Assembly (NCBI GenBank): GCA_050949415.1
Contig: JBMNFR010000009.1
Span: forward strand, 558,001-622,000
DNA: 64,000 nt
Origin: JAAZKI01 sp012799905
GTDB lineage: Bacteria > Verrucomicrobiota > Lentisphaeria > Oligosphaerales > Oligosphaeraceae
Reading direction: 5' to 3'
The translations under genes and the position numbers were made by a program. Below the pieces are notes generated by a model. The model had not been told where the DNA came from. It was given only the letters and a program-made list of their open reading frames with translations, and did no database searches. Of the stretch, positions 1 to 9,084 are shown piece after piece. The stretch's first letter is position 1. Every line of letters begins with the position of its first letter.

Positions 1-437
1 TTCAGCACCTGTCCGGGCCAGCGCTGCCCCAACACAGCCGCGCAGATTTCCTTGGTGCTTGTCTTGCCGCAACTGCCTGTCACTCCCAGCATGAATAAGT
101 CTGGAAAACGACGGCGATGCGCCAAAGCCAGTTCCTGAAAAGCGGTGAGGCCATCAGCCACTAGGATGCAGCCGCAGCCGCAGTCGCGCAATACTGCCAG
201 GTCTTCTTCACTCGGCTGACGCTGCACGCACACGGCGGCAGCACCTGCCCGCGCCGCTGCTGCGATGTAATTGTGGCCATCCGCCAATTCTCCGACGATC
301 GCCACAAACAACGCCCCGGCCCGCACTGAGCGGCTGTCGTCAAGAACGCAGCTGACGCCCGTTCCCGTCCCCGGAAGCAACCACTCGCCGGCAACGGCTG
401 ATATGACTTCATCCCAACTGAAAAAAATATCCGCCAT
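1..437 (-). CDS. murF: MurF-type Mur ligase, N-terminal part (cut by window edge)
   Basis: This would be UDP-N-acetylmuramoyl-tripeptide:D-alanyl-D-alanine ligase, which adds D-Ala-D-Ala to the peptidoglycan precursor in the cytoplasm. I translated the minus strand by hand: 145 residues are visible before the edge. The N-terminal uridine-binding part carries DSRSVRAGALFVAIVGE (about residues 35-50) and GHNYI, and the Mur ligase P-loop is GVTGSCGKTSTKE at about 118-130, with Cys where most family members have Asn. The ATG at 437 follows a GGGAGAGAG ribosome site. The C-terminal two thirds lie outside the window. MurE or another Mur ligase is possible, but the KTSTKE wording fits MurF best. It follows proC on the same strand after about 60 bp. 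Confidence 0.8.
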   Translation of the reverse strand, partial: MADIFFSWDEVISAVAGEWLLPGTGTGVSCVLDDSRSVRAGALFVAIVGELADGHNYIAAAARAGAAAVCVQRQPSEEDLAVLRDCGCGCILVADGLTAFQELALAHRRRFPDLFMLGVTGSCGKTSTKEICAAVLGQRWPGQVL

Positions 438-498
438 CTCTCTCCCTTTGTCCGGACGCCTCCTGTCGGTGCAACGAGTGGCTGCTTACCACCCGCGT

Positions 499-1293
499 TT
501 ACTTGCCCAGTTCTATTGAACGGTCTCGGGCGGCGATCACGACTTTTTCCATCATGCCGCGGAAATCGCTGTCAGCCATGACCTTCAGCCCGGCTGCTGT
601 AGTGCCGTTCGGCGATGTCACTGCATCGCGCAGTTGGTCTGGCGTTCCGAGCTTGCGTGCCATCATCTCAGCCGCGCCGGCGATAGTCTGCACGGTCAGG
701 TCCAGAGCCAGCTCAGGGTCGAGGCCGACCTTTTCTCCTGCTTCTGTCAGAGCCTTGGCCAATTCGAACACATACGCCGGCCCGCTGCCGCTCAACGCTG
801 TGACAGCATCCAGCTGCTTCTCTTCAACGCGCTTGACCACGCCAAGAGCTCCGAGCAGTCGTTCTGCAATCGCTGCGGCCGCATCGTCTGCGTCTGGACC
901 TAGCGCATACGCGGAAGCGCCCTTGCCGACCATCAGCGGCGTATTCGGCATCACCCGGATGACTCGTCCGGTGCCAAACCAGTCGGCCAGCTTAGCGGTC
1001 GTGATACCGGCGCAGATCGAAATGACCAGTGCGCCCGGACGCAGCGGCGGCAAAGCCTTGACTGCCGCCTCGGCGACCTGCGGCTTAACCGCCAGGAGCA
1101 CGACTTCCGCCGTCGCTATCTTGGCGGCTGCTGATTCCACGCACGCAATCCCGGTCTGCGCGGTGAAGGCTTCCCGGGCCGGGGCGGAAATGTCAACCGC
1201 GACAATGCCGTCCAAAGGCCACAACTTAGAACGCGCAATGCCCGCGCCCAGTGCGGTCGCCATCTTTCCAGCGCCAATAAACAGCAGTTTCAT
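499..1293 (-). CDS. proC: Pyrroline-5-carboxylate reductase
   Basis: ProC reduces 1-pyrroline-5-carboxylate to L-proline with NAD(P)H, the last step of proline synthesis. The 264-residue product has the expected family length. It starts with the Rossmann motif FIGAGKMATALG, contains VMPNTP, and carries the family signature ALSGSGPAYVFELAKAL, then SPNGTTAAGL near the C terminus. A GTG at 1302 would give three more residues, but it sits directly against the GAGGAAG ribosome site. The ATG at 1293 has proper spacing, so I prefer it. The gene lies 5 bp after the stop of the binding protein upstream and is probably co-transcribed with it. Confidence 0.95.
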   Translation of the reverse strand: MKLLFIGAGKMATALGAGIARSKLWPLDGIVAVDISAPAREAFTAQTGIACVESAAAKIATAEVVLLAVKPQVAEAAVKALPPLRPGALVISICAGITTAKLADWFGTGRVIRVMPNTPLMVGKGASAYALGPDADDAAAAIAERLLGALGVVKRVEEKQLDAVTALSGSGPAYVFELAKALTEAGEKVGLDPELALDLTVQTIAGAAEMMARKLGTPDQLRDAVTSPNGTTAAGLKVMADSDFRGMMEKVVIAARDRSIELGK

Positions 1294-1298
1294 CGTGT

Positions 1299-3065
1299 TC
1301 ACTTCCTCGGTTTGAAGACGTCGTCAAAAACGACTTTTTCCGGTGGTTTTGGCAGCGGTTCGCCGTGTTCCATGGCTTCGCGCAATTCAGCGGCTATGTC
1401 CTCGTCATACCACCAATAGTAAATGCTCTCATTACTGTATTTGCCCAGCACGGTTGGCGGAACGCCGAATTTATTCCAGTACAACAGCCTGGTGTAGTTA
1501 ATATTCCAGAGCAGCGCGTAGGGATGCTGCTCAAAGACGAGCCGGTCGATTTCCCGGCAAATCGCATGGCGTTCCTTGACGCTGAACACTGTTTTCTGCT
1601 TTTCGATGAGCGCATCTACAGCCGAATCGCGGAAGCCAGTGATGTTGCTGCCGCCCGGGCGGTCGGCTTCCTTAGAGGACCACATGCCTTCCGGGTTCTT
1701 GAACAGCCCGGCGCCCCAGGCCGCCCAAGTCATGTCAAAACTGAACGAATCCATGTCCTTGGCCCACGCTGACCAGTCCTTGTTCTGAATCGTCATTCGC
1801 ACGCCGACGTCCTTCAGGGCCGTGTCAAACAAAGCCAGGAACTTGCTCGAAACGCCATCTCGATTGAGAAATGTGAAATGAAATTCGCGGCCGTCTTTCT
1901 CCAGGATGCCGGTCTGGGGATTGGCCTTCCAGCCTGCTTCTGCCAGCAGCCGCCGAGCTGCATCGCGGTCAAAAGGAACCGGCTCGTTGGGACAGGGATG
2001 CTCCGCGTCGTACAAGTCCTCCCAATACGACCGATGCAGAAAATACTGGTCGTACATCATCGTATGATTCATGGTTGGACGGTCAACCAGATGCGCCATG
2101 GCCTTGCGCACCCGCACGTCGTCAAACGGCGGTCGACGCATGTTCATCGCAAAACCCTGGAATCCAACCGGACTGTGGTTGTACACCGACTGCTTTACAA
2201 TCCAGTTGTTACGCACCGCCTGGACGCGATCCTCAATCCGATGCCACTGACTTGCGGTGTAAACGGGAAAAATGTCAATCTGGCCTTTTTTGAAAGCTTC
2301 GAAAGCATTGTCGCGATCCTCAAAGAAACGGCACCGGACAATGTCGAAATTATTGCCTCCCTTGGCGTTAGGCCACTTGGCGCGCCACCAGTCCGGCCGC
2401 CGTTCCAGGACGAGCTGGATGCCCTCTTGGAGTTCTCGGACACGGTACGGGCCGGAAACAACCGGGAACTCAAAGTTAATTTTGTTGAAGTCCTGGTCAG
2501 CGAACACATGTTTGGGCAGGATGCTGAAGCCGCCGGCAGCGCCGAGGTTCTGCCAGTGGACTTCTTTGGCTTGGAAACGGATGGCTCGGCCGTCTTCCAG
2601 GATTTCCGGCGGCAGCAGACGCTCCAGGCTGAGCTTGTGCGGCCCGGTCATGTTGGTCGGCTCAACGATGGCCTGGTAAGTCCAAGCCACGTCTTCCGCG
2701 GTCACTGGCTTGCCGTCACTCCAGCGCGCTTCCGGATCAAGCCAGAACGTGAAGGTCTTCTTGTCCTCCGAAATAGTCCAGCGACAGGCAAGCCCGCGAT
2801 CATACTCCAAAGTCTGCGGGTCCATGCCGATGAGTGATTCGTACAGCGCATCAAAGACGCGTGCACTCATCATGTTATTGTCAAGATAATAGTTCAGGCT
2901 TTTGGGCGAGGGCCCCAGGTATTCCGTGATTTCGCCGCCAGTATAAGCCTGCGGGCAGGCGACCGGGTCAGGTCGGCCGACAGCGCTGTCCCGCGGAAAA
3001 CTCTCTTCAGCGCACGCCGGCCACAGGAAGCCGAGCATCGCTGCCACCAAAAACATCTTGCGCAT
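1299..3065 (-). CDS. ABC transporter substrate-binding protein, family 5 (peptide/nickel type)
   Basis: This is a periplasmic solute-binding protein of the DppA/OppA class, about 588 residues. A signal peptide (MRKMFLVAAMLGFLWPACA) precedes the mature protein. The family-5 core is visible: an N-terminal segment naming an oligopeptide-like cleft (LDPEARWSDGKPVTAEDVAWTY), a central PFDDVRVRKAMAHLVDR, and a C-terminal hinge. In-frame ATGs lie further upstream (3086, 3080), but the start at 3065 begins the signal peptide and follows GGAGAAGG at good spacing. No permease or ATPase genes are adjacent, so the transporter partners must be elsewhere, and the ligand cannot be read from sequence alone. 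Confidence 0.88.
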   Translation of the reverse strand: MRKMFLVAAMLGFLWPACAEESFPRDSAVGRPDPVACPQAYTGGEITEYLGPSPKSLNYYLDNNMMSARVFDALYESLIGMDPQTLEYDRGLACRWTISEDKKTFTFWLDPEARWSDGKPVTAEDVAWTYQAIVEPTNMTGPHKLSLERLLPPEILEDGRAIRFQAKEVHWQNLGAAGGFSILPKHVFADQDFNKINFEFPVVSGPYRVRELQEGIQLVLERRPDWWRAKWPNAKGGNNFDIVRCRFFEDRDNAFEAFKKGQIDIFPVYTASQWHRIEDRVQAVRNNWIVKQSVYNHSPVGFQGFAMNMRRPPFDDVRVRKAMAHLVDRPTMNHTMMYDQYFLHRSYWEDLYDAEHPCPNEPVPFDRDAARRLLAEAGWKANPQTGILEKDGREFHFTFLNRDGVSSKFLALFDTALKDVGVRMTIQNKDWSAWAKDMDSFSFDMTWAAWGAGLFKNPEGMWSSKEADRPGGSNITGFRDSAVDALIEKQKTVFSVKERHAICREIDRLVFEQHPYALLWNINYTRLLYWNKFGVPPTVLGKYSNESIYYWWYDEDIAAELREAMEHGEPLPKPPEKVVFDDVFKPRK

Positions 3066-3125
3066 AATTGCCTTCTCCATCCTCATCCCGTCTCATCCGG
3101 GCCTTTGCGAGCGCGAATGCGGTTA

Positions 3126-4298
3126 CTACCAAGCCAGCGTCTCCGGCGCCACGAAATACAGCCGTCCAGCTTCCACGGCAACTCCCTGCCACGGCAGCAC
3201 TGACCGCAGCGGATTATTGGCCTTCACATTGGAACGCATCGACATCAAGACATCCAGAAAGCCGCTGACAGTCGAGTATCCTACCAGCTCGGCGTCTATT
3301 GTCTTCCCCAGTTCCTCGGCCTTGGCCACGGCATCGTCAAAATAGCCGAGTTCATCAACCAGCTGGTATCGCAGCGCCTCGGCGCCGGTAAGCACTCGCC
3401 CGTCCGCAAAATCTGCTTCCATGACCGCCTCGGCGTCCTCATACGCCTCGCGTCCGTCAGCGACTACGGCGGCGAATTCCTTGAACGTCGCCGCAATCAG
3501 TGACTGGACATAGGTGCGTTCCTTGTCGGTGCGGGGTCGGCTCCAGTTGAGCATGTCTTTCATGTCGCCGGAACGGTATACTTCCGGGGTCACGCCGATT
3601 TTGTCCAGCATCGCACCGGCATTGAAGCCGGGCATAATCACGCCGATGCTGCCGGTAAAGGTAAGTCGGTTGGCCACGATCCAATCGCTTCCTGCTGCGA
3701 TGTAGTAGCCGCCGCTGGCCGCCATTGACCGCATGCAGGTGACCACGGGGATGCCGGCCTCGCGGCAGGCTTTGACCTGGCGCCAGACTTCATCGCTGGC
3801 AGTCACTTCGCCGCCCTGGGTGTCCATGTCAAGAATGATTGCACAGACGTCGTCCTTGACAGCGGCCTTGAGAGCCTCAATAATGCGGTTGGCAGACTGC
3901 TCGTAATGCGCGCCGGTGTTGACAATCATGCCCTTGACGCCGACTACGGCAATCCGCTCGCCAGAGCCGGGGCGCAAAACCACAGTCCGGACGCTCCGAG
4001 GCCGGCCGGTAGTCCTGCCCGTTGCCATGGCCTTGGCCAACTGGAAATCGCTGCCGAAAGAATCCAACAGCATATAGCCAGCCACGAACAAGGGCAGCAG
4101 CACTATCGTCATCATCACGAGAATCAGGATCAGGGCAATCAGGCAACCTCGCCAGGCAGGCTTTTTTTTCGGCGGCGGATACGGCGGCGGCTGAGTATAG
4201 CTGCCGGCAGGCGGCAACACCCGCGAAGACGGCGGCCCGGACATGGTTGAAGCGCCTGCCGGCTGGCCGGAAGGCGGTTGGGAATCAGATTGAGTCAT
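3126..4298 (-). CDS. sppA: Signal peptide peptidase SppA (S49 family)
   Basis: A membrane-anchored serine protease that degrades cleaved signal peptides. The 390-residue protein has a Pro-rich cytoplasmic N terminus, one membrane segment at about residues 52-80 (CLIALILILVMMTIVLLPLF), and a single S49 domain of the short SppA type. The nucleophile Ser lies in MAASGGYYIAAGSD, and the general-base Lys is probably in YRSGDMKDML. GSIGVIMPGFNAGAML is also typical of the family. I chose the ATG at 4298 because GGAGG stands 9 bases upstream. The earlier frame extension to 4355 has no such site. It lies between a secreted unknown protein and the binding protein in a leftward gene run. Confidence 0.9.
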   Translation of the reverse strand: MTQSDSQPPSGQPAGASTMSGPPSSRVLPPAGSYTQPPPYPPPKKKPAWRGCLIALILILVMMTIVLLPLFVAGYMLLDSFGSDFQLAKAMATGRTTGRPRSVRTVVLRPGSGERIAVVGVKGMIVNTGAHYEQSANRIIEALKAAVKDDVCAIILDMDTQGGEVTASDEVWRQVKACREAGIPVVTCMRSMAASGGYYIAAGSDWIVANRLTFTGSIGVIMPGFNAGAMLDKIGVTPEVYRSGDMKDMLNWSRPRTDKERTYVQSLIAATFKEFAAVVADGREAYEDAEAVMEADFADGRVLTGAEALRYQLVDELGYFDDAVAKAEELGKTIDAELVGYSTVSGFLDVLMSMRSNVKANNPLRSVLPWQGVAVEAGRLYFVAPETLAW

Positions 4299-4358
4299 GC
4301 TGCGCGTCCTCCAAGGACAAAATGATGAAAAGATGGGGAGCCATTCGCGGCTCATTCA

Positions 4359-5246
4359 TTACTGTTGAAATCTCGGTTTCCAGTTCTCCGTGCCGATGCG
4401 GAAGTCGACCCCCTCGATGGCGGGCGACACATTGAGGATTTTCAAGTAGCCTGGGTCACGGCTGAGGGTGGGGATGCCGCCGGACGGCTTGTAGTAACGC
4501 TGCTGGCGCAGTTTGACGACATCGCCAACCAGGCCATAGACGGCATACGAGTACAGTCGCGGCCGCACCTGAACCAGGACGTGGATGGCGCTGCTGCCGT
4601 CTGCATCGAGTTGTGGCTTCGAGCCGGAAATGTACGGCCCGACTCGGAAGGTGCCGTAGACGTGTTCGTCATCCTCGACCCGCAGGCAGTAAATGGTGCC
4701 AAAAGTTTCGTGAAACAGCATCAGTGAGACCTTCAGGCTGCGGATTTGCTCGCGCTCGCTGGCAACCGGAATGCCGATCACCCTTTCTGTCACCACCGTG
4801 CCCTCGCGAACCTCCAGGGTGACGACGTCGGAGACATACGCCTGCGGCAGCCGTTGATGCTCCAGGACTGCTGTAATTTTGTACACGTCATTGCGCTGCA
4901 TGTCAAAAATTTGATTCAAAATAAGTTTCAACTCCCGGCTGGCTCCGGCCGCCAGGATAATGTCAGCAATCGGATTGACATCCGGATCAAGCTGGGCTGT
5001 GACTCTCTGCGTTTGTGATTCAATGATGAAATCGAGGCTGCCCCGCGTGCCTTCTTCGTCCCCGAAAATCAAGGTATTGCCGCTGTAATTGCGAAGCGTG
5101 AGAGTCAATTCGATAGGCTCATAGCGCAAGTAGCGCTGGTGCTCGGCGGTCAAGCGCATGCCGACCTGAGCCTGAACACGGGCAGCGCCGGCGACCAGGA
5201 AAACCAGGAGAGCCACCGGCAAGAATAAACGGTTTTTTTGCGCCAT
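4359..5246 (-). CDS. Secreted protein of unknown function with a BsuPI-like beta domain
   Basis: I do not recognise this 295-residue protein. It has a clear signal peptide (LFLPVALLVFLVAGAARVQA, cleaved about residue 26), so it should be periplasmic or surface exposed. The mature N terminus (LRYEPIELTLTLRNYSGNTL) resembles an immunoglobulin-like or proteinase-inhibitor BsuPI-like beta sandwich. The rest is beta-rich without motifs. It has no lipobox Cys. It sits between the GT9 gene (13-bp gap) and sppA (about 60 bp), which suggests co-transcription with envelope genes. An AAGGAGGGA ribosome site precedes the ATG. Confidence 0.6.
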   Translation of the reverse strand: MAQKNRLFLPVALLVFLVAGAARVQAQVGMRLTAEHQRYLRYEPIELTLTLRNYSGNTLIFGDEEGTRGSLDFIIESQTQRVTAQLDPDVNPIADIILAAGASRELKLILNQIFDMQRNDVYKITAVLEHQRLPQAYVSDVVTLEVREGTVVTERVIGIPVASEREQIRSLKVSLMLFHETFGTIYCLRVEDDEHVYGTFRVGPYISGSKPQLDADGSSAIHVLVQVRPRLYSYAVYGLVGDVVKLRQQRYYKPSGGIPTLSRDPGYLKILNVSPAIEGVDFRIGTENWKPRFQQ

Positions 5247-5259
5247 AAAAATCCCTCCT

Positions 5260-6318
5260 TTAAGGCAAATGCTGAGCTGATTTAAGTTTTTGCGCCACTT
5301 GCGCTGCCACGGCTACCGGGTCTGTGCCTTGCGGGCAAACGCCTTCGCCCTTTGGGCAACGCCGCTGGAAACAAGGATGCTCTGGGCAGGTGGAACGAAC
5401 CACGGCATGCTGACCGGGCGGCCCCCACGGGCCAGTCTTGTCCGGCTCAGTCGCCCCAAACAAAGCGATGCACGACACGCCCATGGCCGCTGCCAAATGC
5501 ATTGGGCCGCTGTCATTCGTCAACATGGCATGACTCCTGCCAAACAATGCCGCCAACTCCGCAAAATCCGTCGCTCCGGCTAAATTCAACACTTGGCACG
5601 CGCTGACTTCGGCTGCCAGTTCCTCGCCGAGTTCGCGCTCGGAGGATGAGCCGACCAACCAGCAGCGCAAGCCGGGAACTTGCGCCGCCACAGCCGAAAT
5701 CACAGCCGCGAAAAATTCTTTTGGCCAGGTCTTGCTGTCCCAGCGCGAGGAAAAGCCGACCGCGAGAACCGGCCCGTCTCCCGGCAGTTGCTCCAGCCAG
5801 GCTCGGGCTGCCGCGTCTGCCTCGGGCGCCACCGTCAAGGGCGGATGCCCGACCGCGTCGCCTCCTGCTGCTGCTACGGCATCGGGAAACGCCAACCGCA
5901 CCAAGGCGATATTCTTGTCAACGGCGTGTTGACAGGAAGCTTCCGGAGTATACTTTTCGGTATAGAAAAAATGCGCTCCTTCCCGGGTTTGGCGGAAACC
6001 GATGCGCCGCGGCGCCCGGCTCAGCCAGGTCATCAATCCGCTGCGCAGCAACCCTTGGAAATCAATCGCCACGTCGTACTTTTCCGACCGCAATTCGCGC
6101 AAAAAGTTGCGTCCGGCCTGGTCACGAAACAGATGGCGGCGTGGAAAGGTAATCACCCGGCTGACGCCAGGCAGCAGAACCGGCAAGGCCGCCAAGCTGT
6201 CATTCACCACCCAGGTGAGCCGCAGCGGCGCAGGAACCGAGCGCAGCAAGAGCGCCAAGGCCGGAAAAGTGTGAACCACATCCCCGAAGCTGCTCGGTTT
6301 GACAATGAGCACATGCAC
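5260..6318 (-). CDS. Glycosyltransferase family 9 (ADP-heptose:LPS heptosyltransferase-like)
   Basis: This 352-residue cytoplasmic GT-B enzyme resembles WaaC/WaaF, which transfer L-glycero-D-manno-heptose to the Kdo-lipid A core. Evidence: the N terminus ILIVKPSSFGDVVHTFPAL pattern (SxxGDxxHTxP), DVAIDFQGLLRSGLM, and the C-terminal donor site LTNDSGPMHLAAAMG followed by LFGATEPDKTGPWGP. The C-terminal extension contains four Cys (CPEHPCFQRRCPKGEGVC), common in these enzymes. It fits with the KdsD and WaaP/WaaG-like genes elsewhere in the window. The exact acceptor cannot be assigned. Confidence 0.87.
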   Translation of the reverse strand: MHVLIVKPSSFGDVVHTFPALALLLRSVPAPLRLTWVVNDSLAALPVLLPGVSRVITFPRRHLFRDQAGRNFLRELRSEKYDVAIDFQGLLRSGLMTWLSRAPRRIGFRQTREGAHFFYTEKYTPEASCQHAVDKNIALVRLAFPDAVAAAGGDAVGHPPLTVAPEADAAARAWLEQLPGDGPVLAVGFSSRWDSKTWPKEFFAAVISAVAAQVPGLRCWLVGSSSERELGEELAAEVSACQVLNLAGATDFAELAALFGRSHAMLTNDSGPMHLAAAMGVSCIALFGATEPDKTGPWGPPGQHAVVRSTCPEHPCFQRRCPKGEGVCPQGTDPVAVAAQVAQKLKSAQHLP

Positions 6319-6334
6319 CGATGGACGCCTCCCC

Positions 6335-7075
6335 TTATCGCCCGATGCTCAGACGCTCGGACAAGCGCTCCGGCAACTCCGCCTCGCGAATCTTGCGCTG
6401 GCATTTCTCAATATCATAATCCACGCGATGCAGCTGAATCTTGTTCGCGCCGGTGTCGTACACAACTAGCGCCGCCTGGGGATTCCCGTCCCGCGGCTGT
6501 CCGACGCTGCCTACATTCACCAAGTATTTGTGATTCGGCAAAATCTGGATTTCCTCGTAGTACTCTTGGGAAATTTCCTCGTTGCGGATAAAACACATCG
6601 GCGTGTGCGTATGCCCGAAAAAACAGACGTCACTGGCCTGGTAGCGCATGCAGGCCTCTGCCGAAAAGCGGTCAAAGATGTATCCCCATTTATCCGGATT
6701 ATCCAGCGTGGCATGGACGATTTGGAAGCGCGAGCCGACATCCGGCCGGATGAACAGCTTGAAGGGCAGGCTTGCAAGCCACCGGTGCTCTTCTGCTGAC
6801 AGCTGGTCACGCGTCCAACGCACCGCGCTGGCAGCCTGCGGATTAAACCCGAGCAACTCCCGGGAATTGGACACGTACTCGTCATGATTGCCGCGCACAA
6901 TGCCGTCATGCGGCAGATTGCGCACCACCTCAATGCATTCATGCGGATTGGCGTTGTAGCCGACAATGTCGCCGATGCAGACATAACGCTCGACGCCGCA
7001 TTCTTCGGCTTTCTTGAGAACTGCCTCCAAGGCTTCTAAGTTGCCATGAATATCGCCTAAAATACCATATTTCAT
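6335..7075 (-). CDS. Metallophosphoesterase (YfcE/MJ0936-like)
   Basis: A 246-residue calcineurin-like phosphoesterase. The metal-site motifs are in order: GDIHGN (residues 6-11), GDIVGYNANP, GNHDEY, and GHTHTPM in the C-terminal half, followed by VGSVGQPRDGNPQAA, which is typical of the small YfcE/MJ0936 class that hydrolyses phosphodiesters. An open frame extends upstream to 7222, but homology places the start at MKYGILGDIHGN (ATG at 7075), and the upstream part reads through a dispersed repeat. It overlaps no gene and lies 16 bp before the GT9 gene. The natural substrate is not apparent. Confidence 0.87.
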   Translation of the reverse strand: MKYGILGDIHGNLEALEAVLKKAEECGVERYVCIGDIVGYNANPHECIEVVRNLPHDGIVRGNHDEYVSNSRELLGFNPQAASAVRWTRDQLSAEEHRWLASLPFKLFIRPDVGSRFQIVHATLDNPDKWGYIFDRFSAEACMRYQASDVCFFGHTHTPMCFIRNEEISQEYYEEIQILPNHKYLVNVGSVGQPRDGNPQAALVVYDTGANKIQLHRVDYDIEKCQRKIREAELPERLSERLSIGR

Positions 7076-7204
7076 AGTCGTGTTCTGTCGCTGCGAGTGA
7101 ATGCCCTTAGGATAGCCTGGCCTGGCCGACTCCCTTAATAATAACATAACATATACATCAAACCCGTTTTTGCTTCCCAAAGCCGCAACATTCGCACCGG
7201 AAAC

Positions 7205-7501
7205 TTGTAATCGGTCACTCATTGATATTCGGAAATCCGACGAGCAGCGGTCTCAGGAAAGGGGCGAGGGGCGAGGGGCGAGGGGCGAGGGGCGAAAGTA
7301 AGCTTGGGCTACGCTGTCCACCATGTCCACTTCTGTCCACGTCCACTCACCACTAAAGTCCAGTTCAGTCCACAGTCCATCGTCTACTGATGTCCATTAA
7401 AGTCCACTAAAGTCCATTGTCCACTGTCCACTAAGGTGCCTTATCCGGGCAGTCTGGCTCCGTAACTCGCCGGAACCCCAAGTATCAATCGGTGACCCAT
7501 T
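7205..7501. repeat. MITE-like dispersed repeat with G-rich heptamers
   Basis: This fills most of the 516-bp gap between the phosphoesterase and the UPF0210 gene. The left end (about 7205-7255) reads TGTAATCGGTCACTCATTGA and continues through TCGGAAATCCGA. The right end (about 7460-7501) holds an imperfect inverse copy (AGTATCAATCGGTGACCCAT). Between them lie five GGGGCGA units (7261-7296), a conserved AAGCTTGGGCTACGCTGTCC, and a GTCCAC-rich tract (7318-7435). The first 60 bp are essentially identical to 56592-56655. No protein is encoded. The rest of the gap shows nothing I can name. Confidence 0.7.
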
Positions 7502-7591
7502 CCGGAAACTTACTAAGCGACGCTGTCGCCCAGGGCGACGCGGCGGAAAACGGTTGATTCTCAGCCAAAAACGGCGTCTTAACTCACCGGT

Positions 7592-8971
7592 TTAGTTGTT
7601 TAAGCTGTGAATCGGCGCCGGGATATGGCCGCCGAAACGGATGAAACGAGCTGATTTGCCTGGGTTTGGCACTGCCATGACCGTGCCGCCGCCAAACAGT
7701 CCGCCGAACTCCACCCGGTCGCCGGCCTTTTTGCCCGGAACCGGAATGAAGCGCACTGCTGTCGTCTTCTTGTTAATCATGCCAATGGCCATTTCATCGG
7801 CAATCAACGCCGAAATCGTCTCTGGCGGCGTATCGCCGGGAATCGCAATCATGTCCAGCCCGACGGAACAGACGCAGGTCATGGCTTCCAGCTTCTCCAG
7901 GGTGAGATCGCCGCGCTCGGCAGCTGCCGCCAGGGCGGAATCCTCGCACACCGGAATAAACGCGCCGCTCAAGCCTCCAACCGCCTGGGACGCAAACGCG
8001 CCGCCCTTTTTCACCGCATCGTTCAGCAGCGCTACGCAGGCAGTCGAGCCGGGCGCGCCGATAGCGTCAAGCCCCAGCAATTGCAGAATTTCGCCGATGC
8101 TGTCGCCGATTTTCGGCGTTGGCGCCAGCGACAGGTCCACGATGCCGAAGCGTGTTCCCAGCATCTCCGCGACCTCTCGGCCAATCAATTCTCCGCAGCG
8201 CGTCACCCGGCAGCTGGTCTGCTTGATCACCTCGGCCAGGTCATCCAAACCGAGGTTATCAGCGCCGTCACGCGCGATTCGCCGTTCCAAGGCGCGGAGC
8301 ACCACCCCCGGCCCGGAGACGCCGACATTGATGACTGTTTCCGGCTCGCCATGACCATGGTAAGCGCCGGCCATGAAGGGATTATCCTCCGGCTGATTGG
8401 CAAACACAACCAGCTTGGCGCAGGCAAATCCATCTGGCTCCCGGCTGCCCTCAGCCATCTGCAACAGCACATGCCCCAAGCGCCCGACCGCTTCCATATT
8501 GATGCCAGCCCGGCTGCTGGCGACATTGATTGACGAGCAGACCTTGGCGGTCGCCAGCATGGCAGCCGGCAAGGCCTCCAAAAGCGCCTTATCAGCAGCG
8601 CTGGCGCCTTTCTGCATCTGTGCGCTGAAGCCGCCGACAAAATCCACTCGCACTGACTTGGCCGCCTGGTCAAGCGCCTTGGCCAGGGCGACAAAGCCGT
8701 CCTGGTCATGACCGGCCGCGACATCGGCAGCAGGGCTGACAGCCAGACGCTTGTTGACAATCGGCACCCCGTACTTGGCCTCAACCTCAGCGCAAACGTC
8801 AACCAAGCGCCCGGCGTGCTGTTCGATCTTGTTGACTACCCGCCGGCACATGACATCCACGTCCTGATGCCGACAGTCCATCAGATTTATGCCCATAGTG
8901 ACAGTCCGCACATCCAAATTTTCCTTTTGAACCATGCTGACCGTGTTGATGATTTGCTCAGTGCTTAACAT
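7592..8971 (-). CDS. UPF0210 (DUF711) family protein
   Basis: A 459-residue member of the UPF0210/PFL family, whose biochemical role is not established; members occur in anaerobic bacteria and archaea and have a glycyl-radical-enzyme-like fold. The N terminus (MLSTEQIINTVSMVQKENLD) and the segment RTVTMGINLMDC are highly characteristic. Others are NVASSRAGINMEAV, GVSGPGVVLRAL, APTPKIGDSIGEIL and the C-terminal GGLFGGGTVMAVPNPG. Length matches the family. In many genomes an ACT-domain protein (UPF0237) precedes it; I see none here. It appears to be a single-gene unit between repeats. Confidence 0.92.
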   Translation of the reverse strand: MLSTEQIINTVSMVQKENLDVRTVTMGINLMDCRHQDVDVMCRRVVNKIEQHAGRLVDVCAEVEAKYGVPIVNKRLAVSPAADVAAGHDQDGFVALAKALDQAAKSVRVDFVGGFSAQMQKGASAADKALLEALPAAMLATAKVCSSINVASSRAGINMEAVGRLGHVLLQMAEGSREPDGFACAKLVVFANQPEDNPFMAGAYHGHGEPETVINVGVSGPGVVLRALERRIARDGADNLGLDDLAEVIKQTSCRVTRCGELIGREVAEMLGTRFGIVDLSLAPTPKIGDSIGEILQLLGLDAIGAPGSTACVALLNDAVKKGGAFASQAVGGLSGAFIPVCEDSALAAAAERGDLTLEKLEAMTCVCSVGLDMIAIPGDTPPETISALIADEMAIGMINKKTTAVRFIPVPGKKAGDRVEFGGLFGGGTVMAVPNPGKSARFIRFGGHIPAPIHSLNN

Positions 8972-9084
8972 GATATCCTGCCTGTGACGATGGTCTGATG
9001 CTCGGATTGAGAATATGAAAATAACGTACTCGGGTCAGAGTCTTCCACATCCGGGGACGCAGCCGCCATTGCAGCGCCCCTGTC

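Noticed and set aside
54..120. Possible tRNA or small RNA genes anywhere in the window
   Set aside because: I looked for T-loop-like GTTCRANTC with matching acceptor stems in gaps and found none; a covariance-model search would be decisive.
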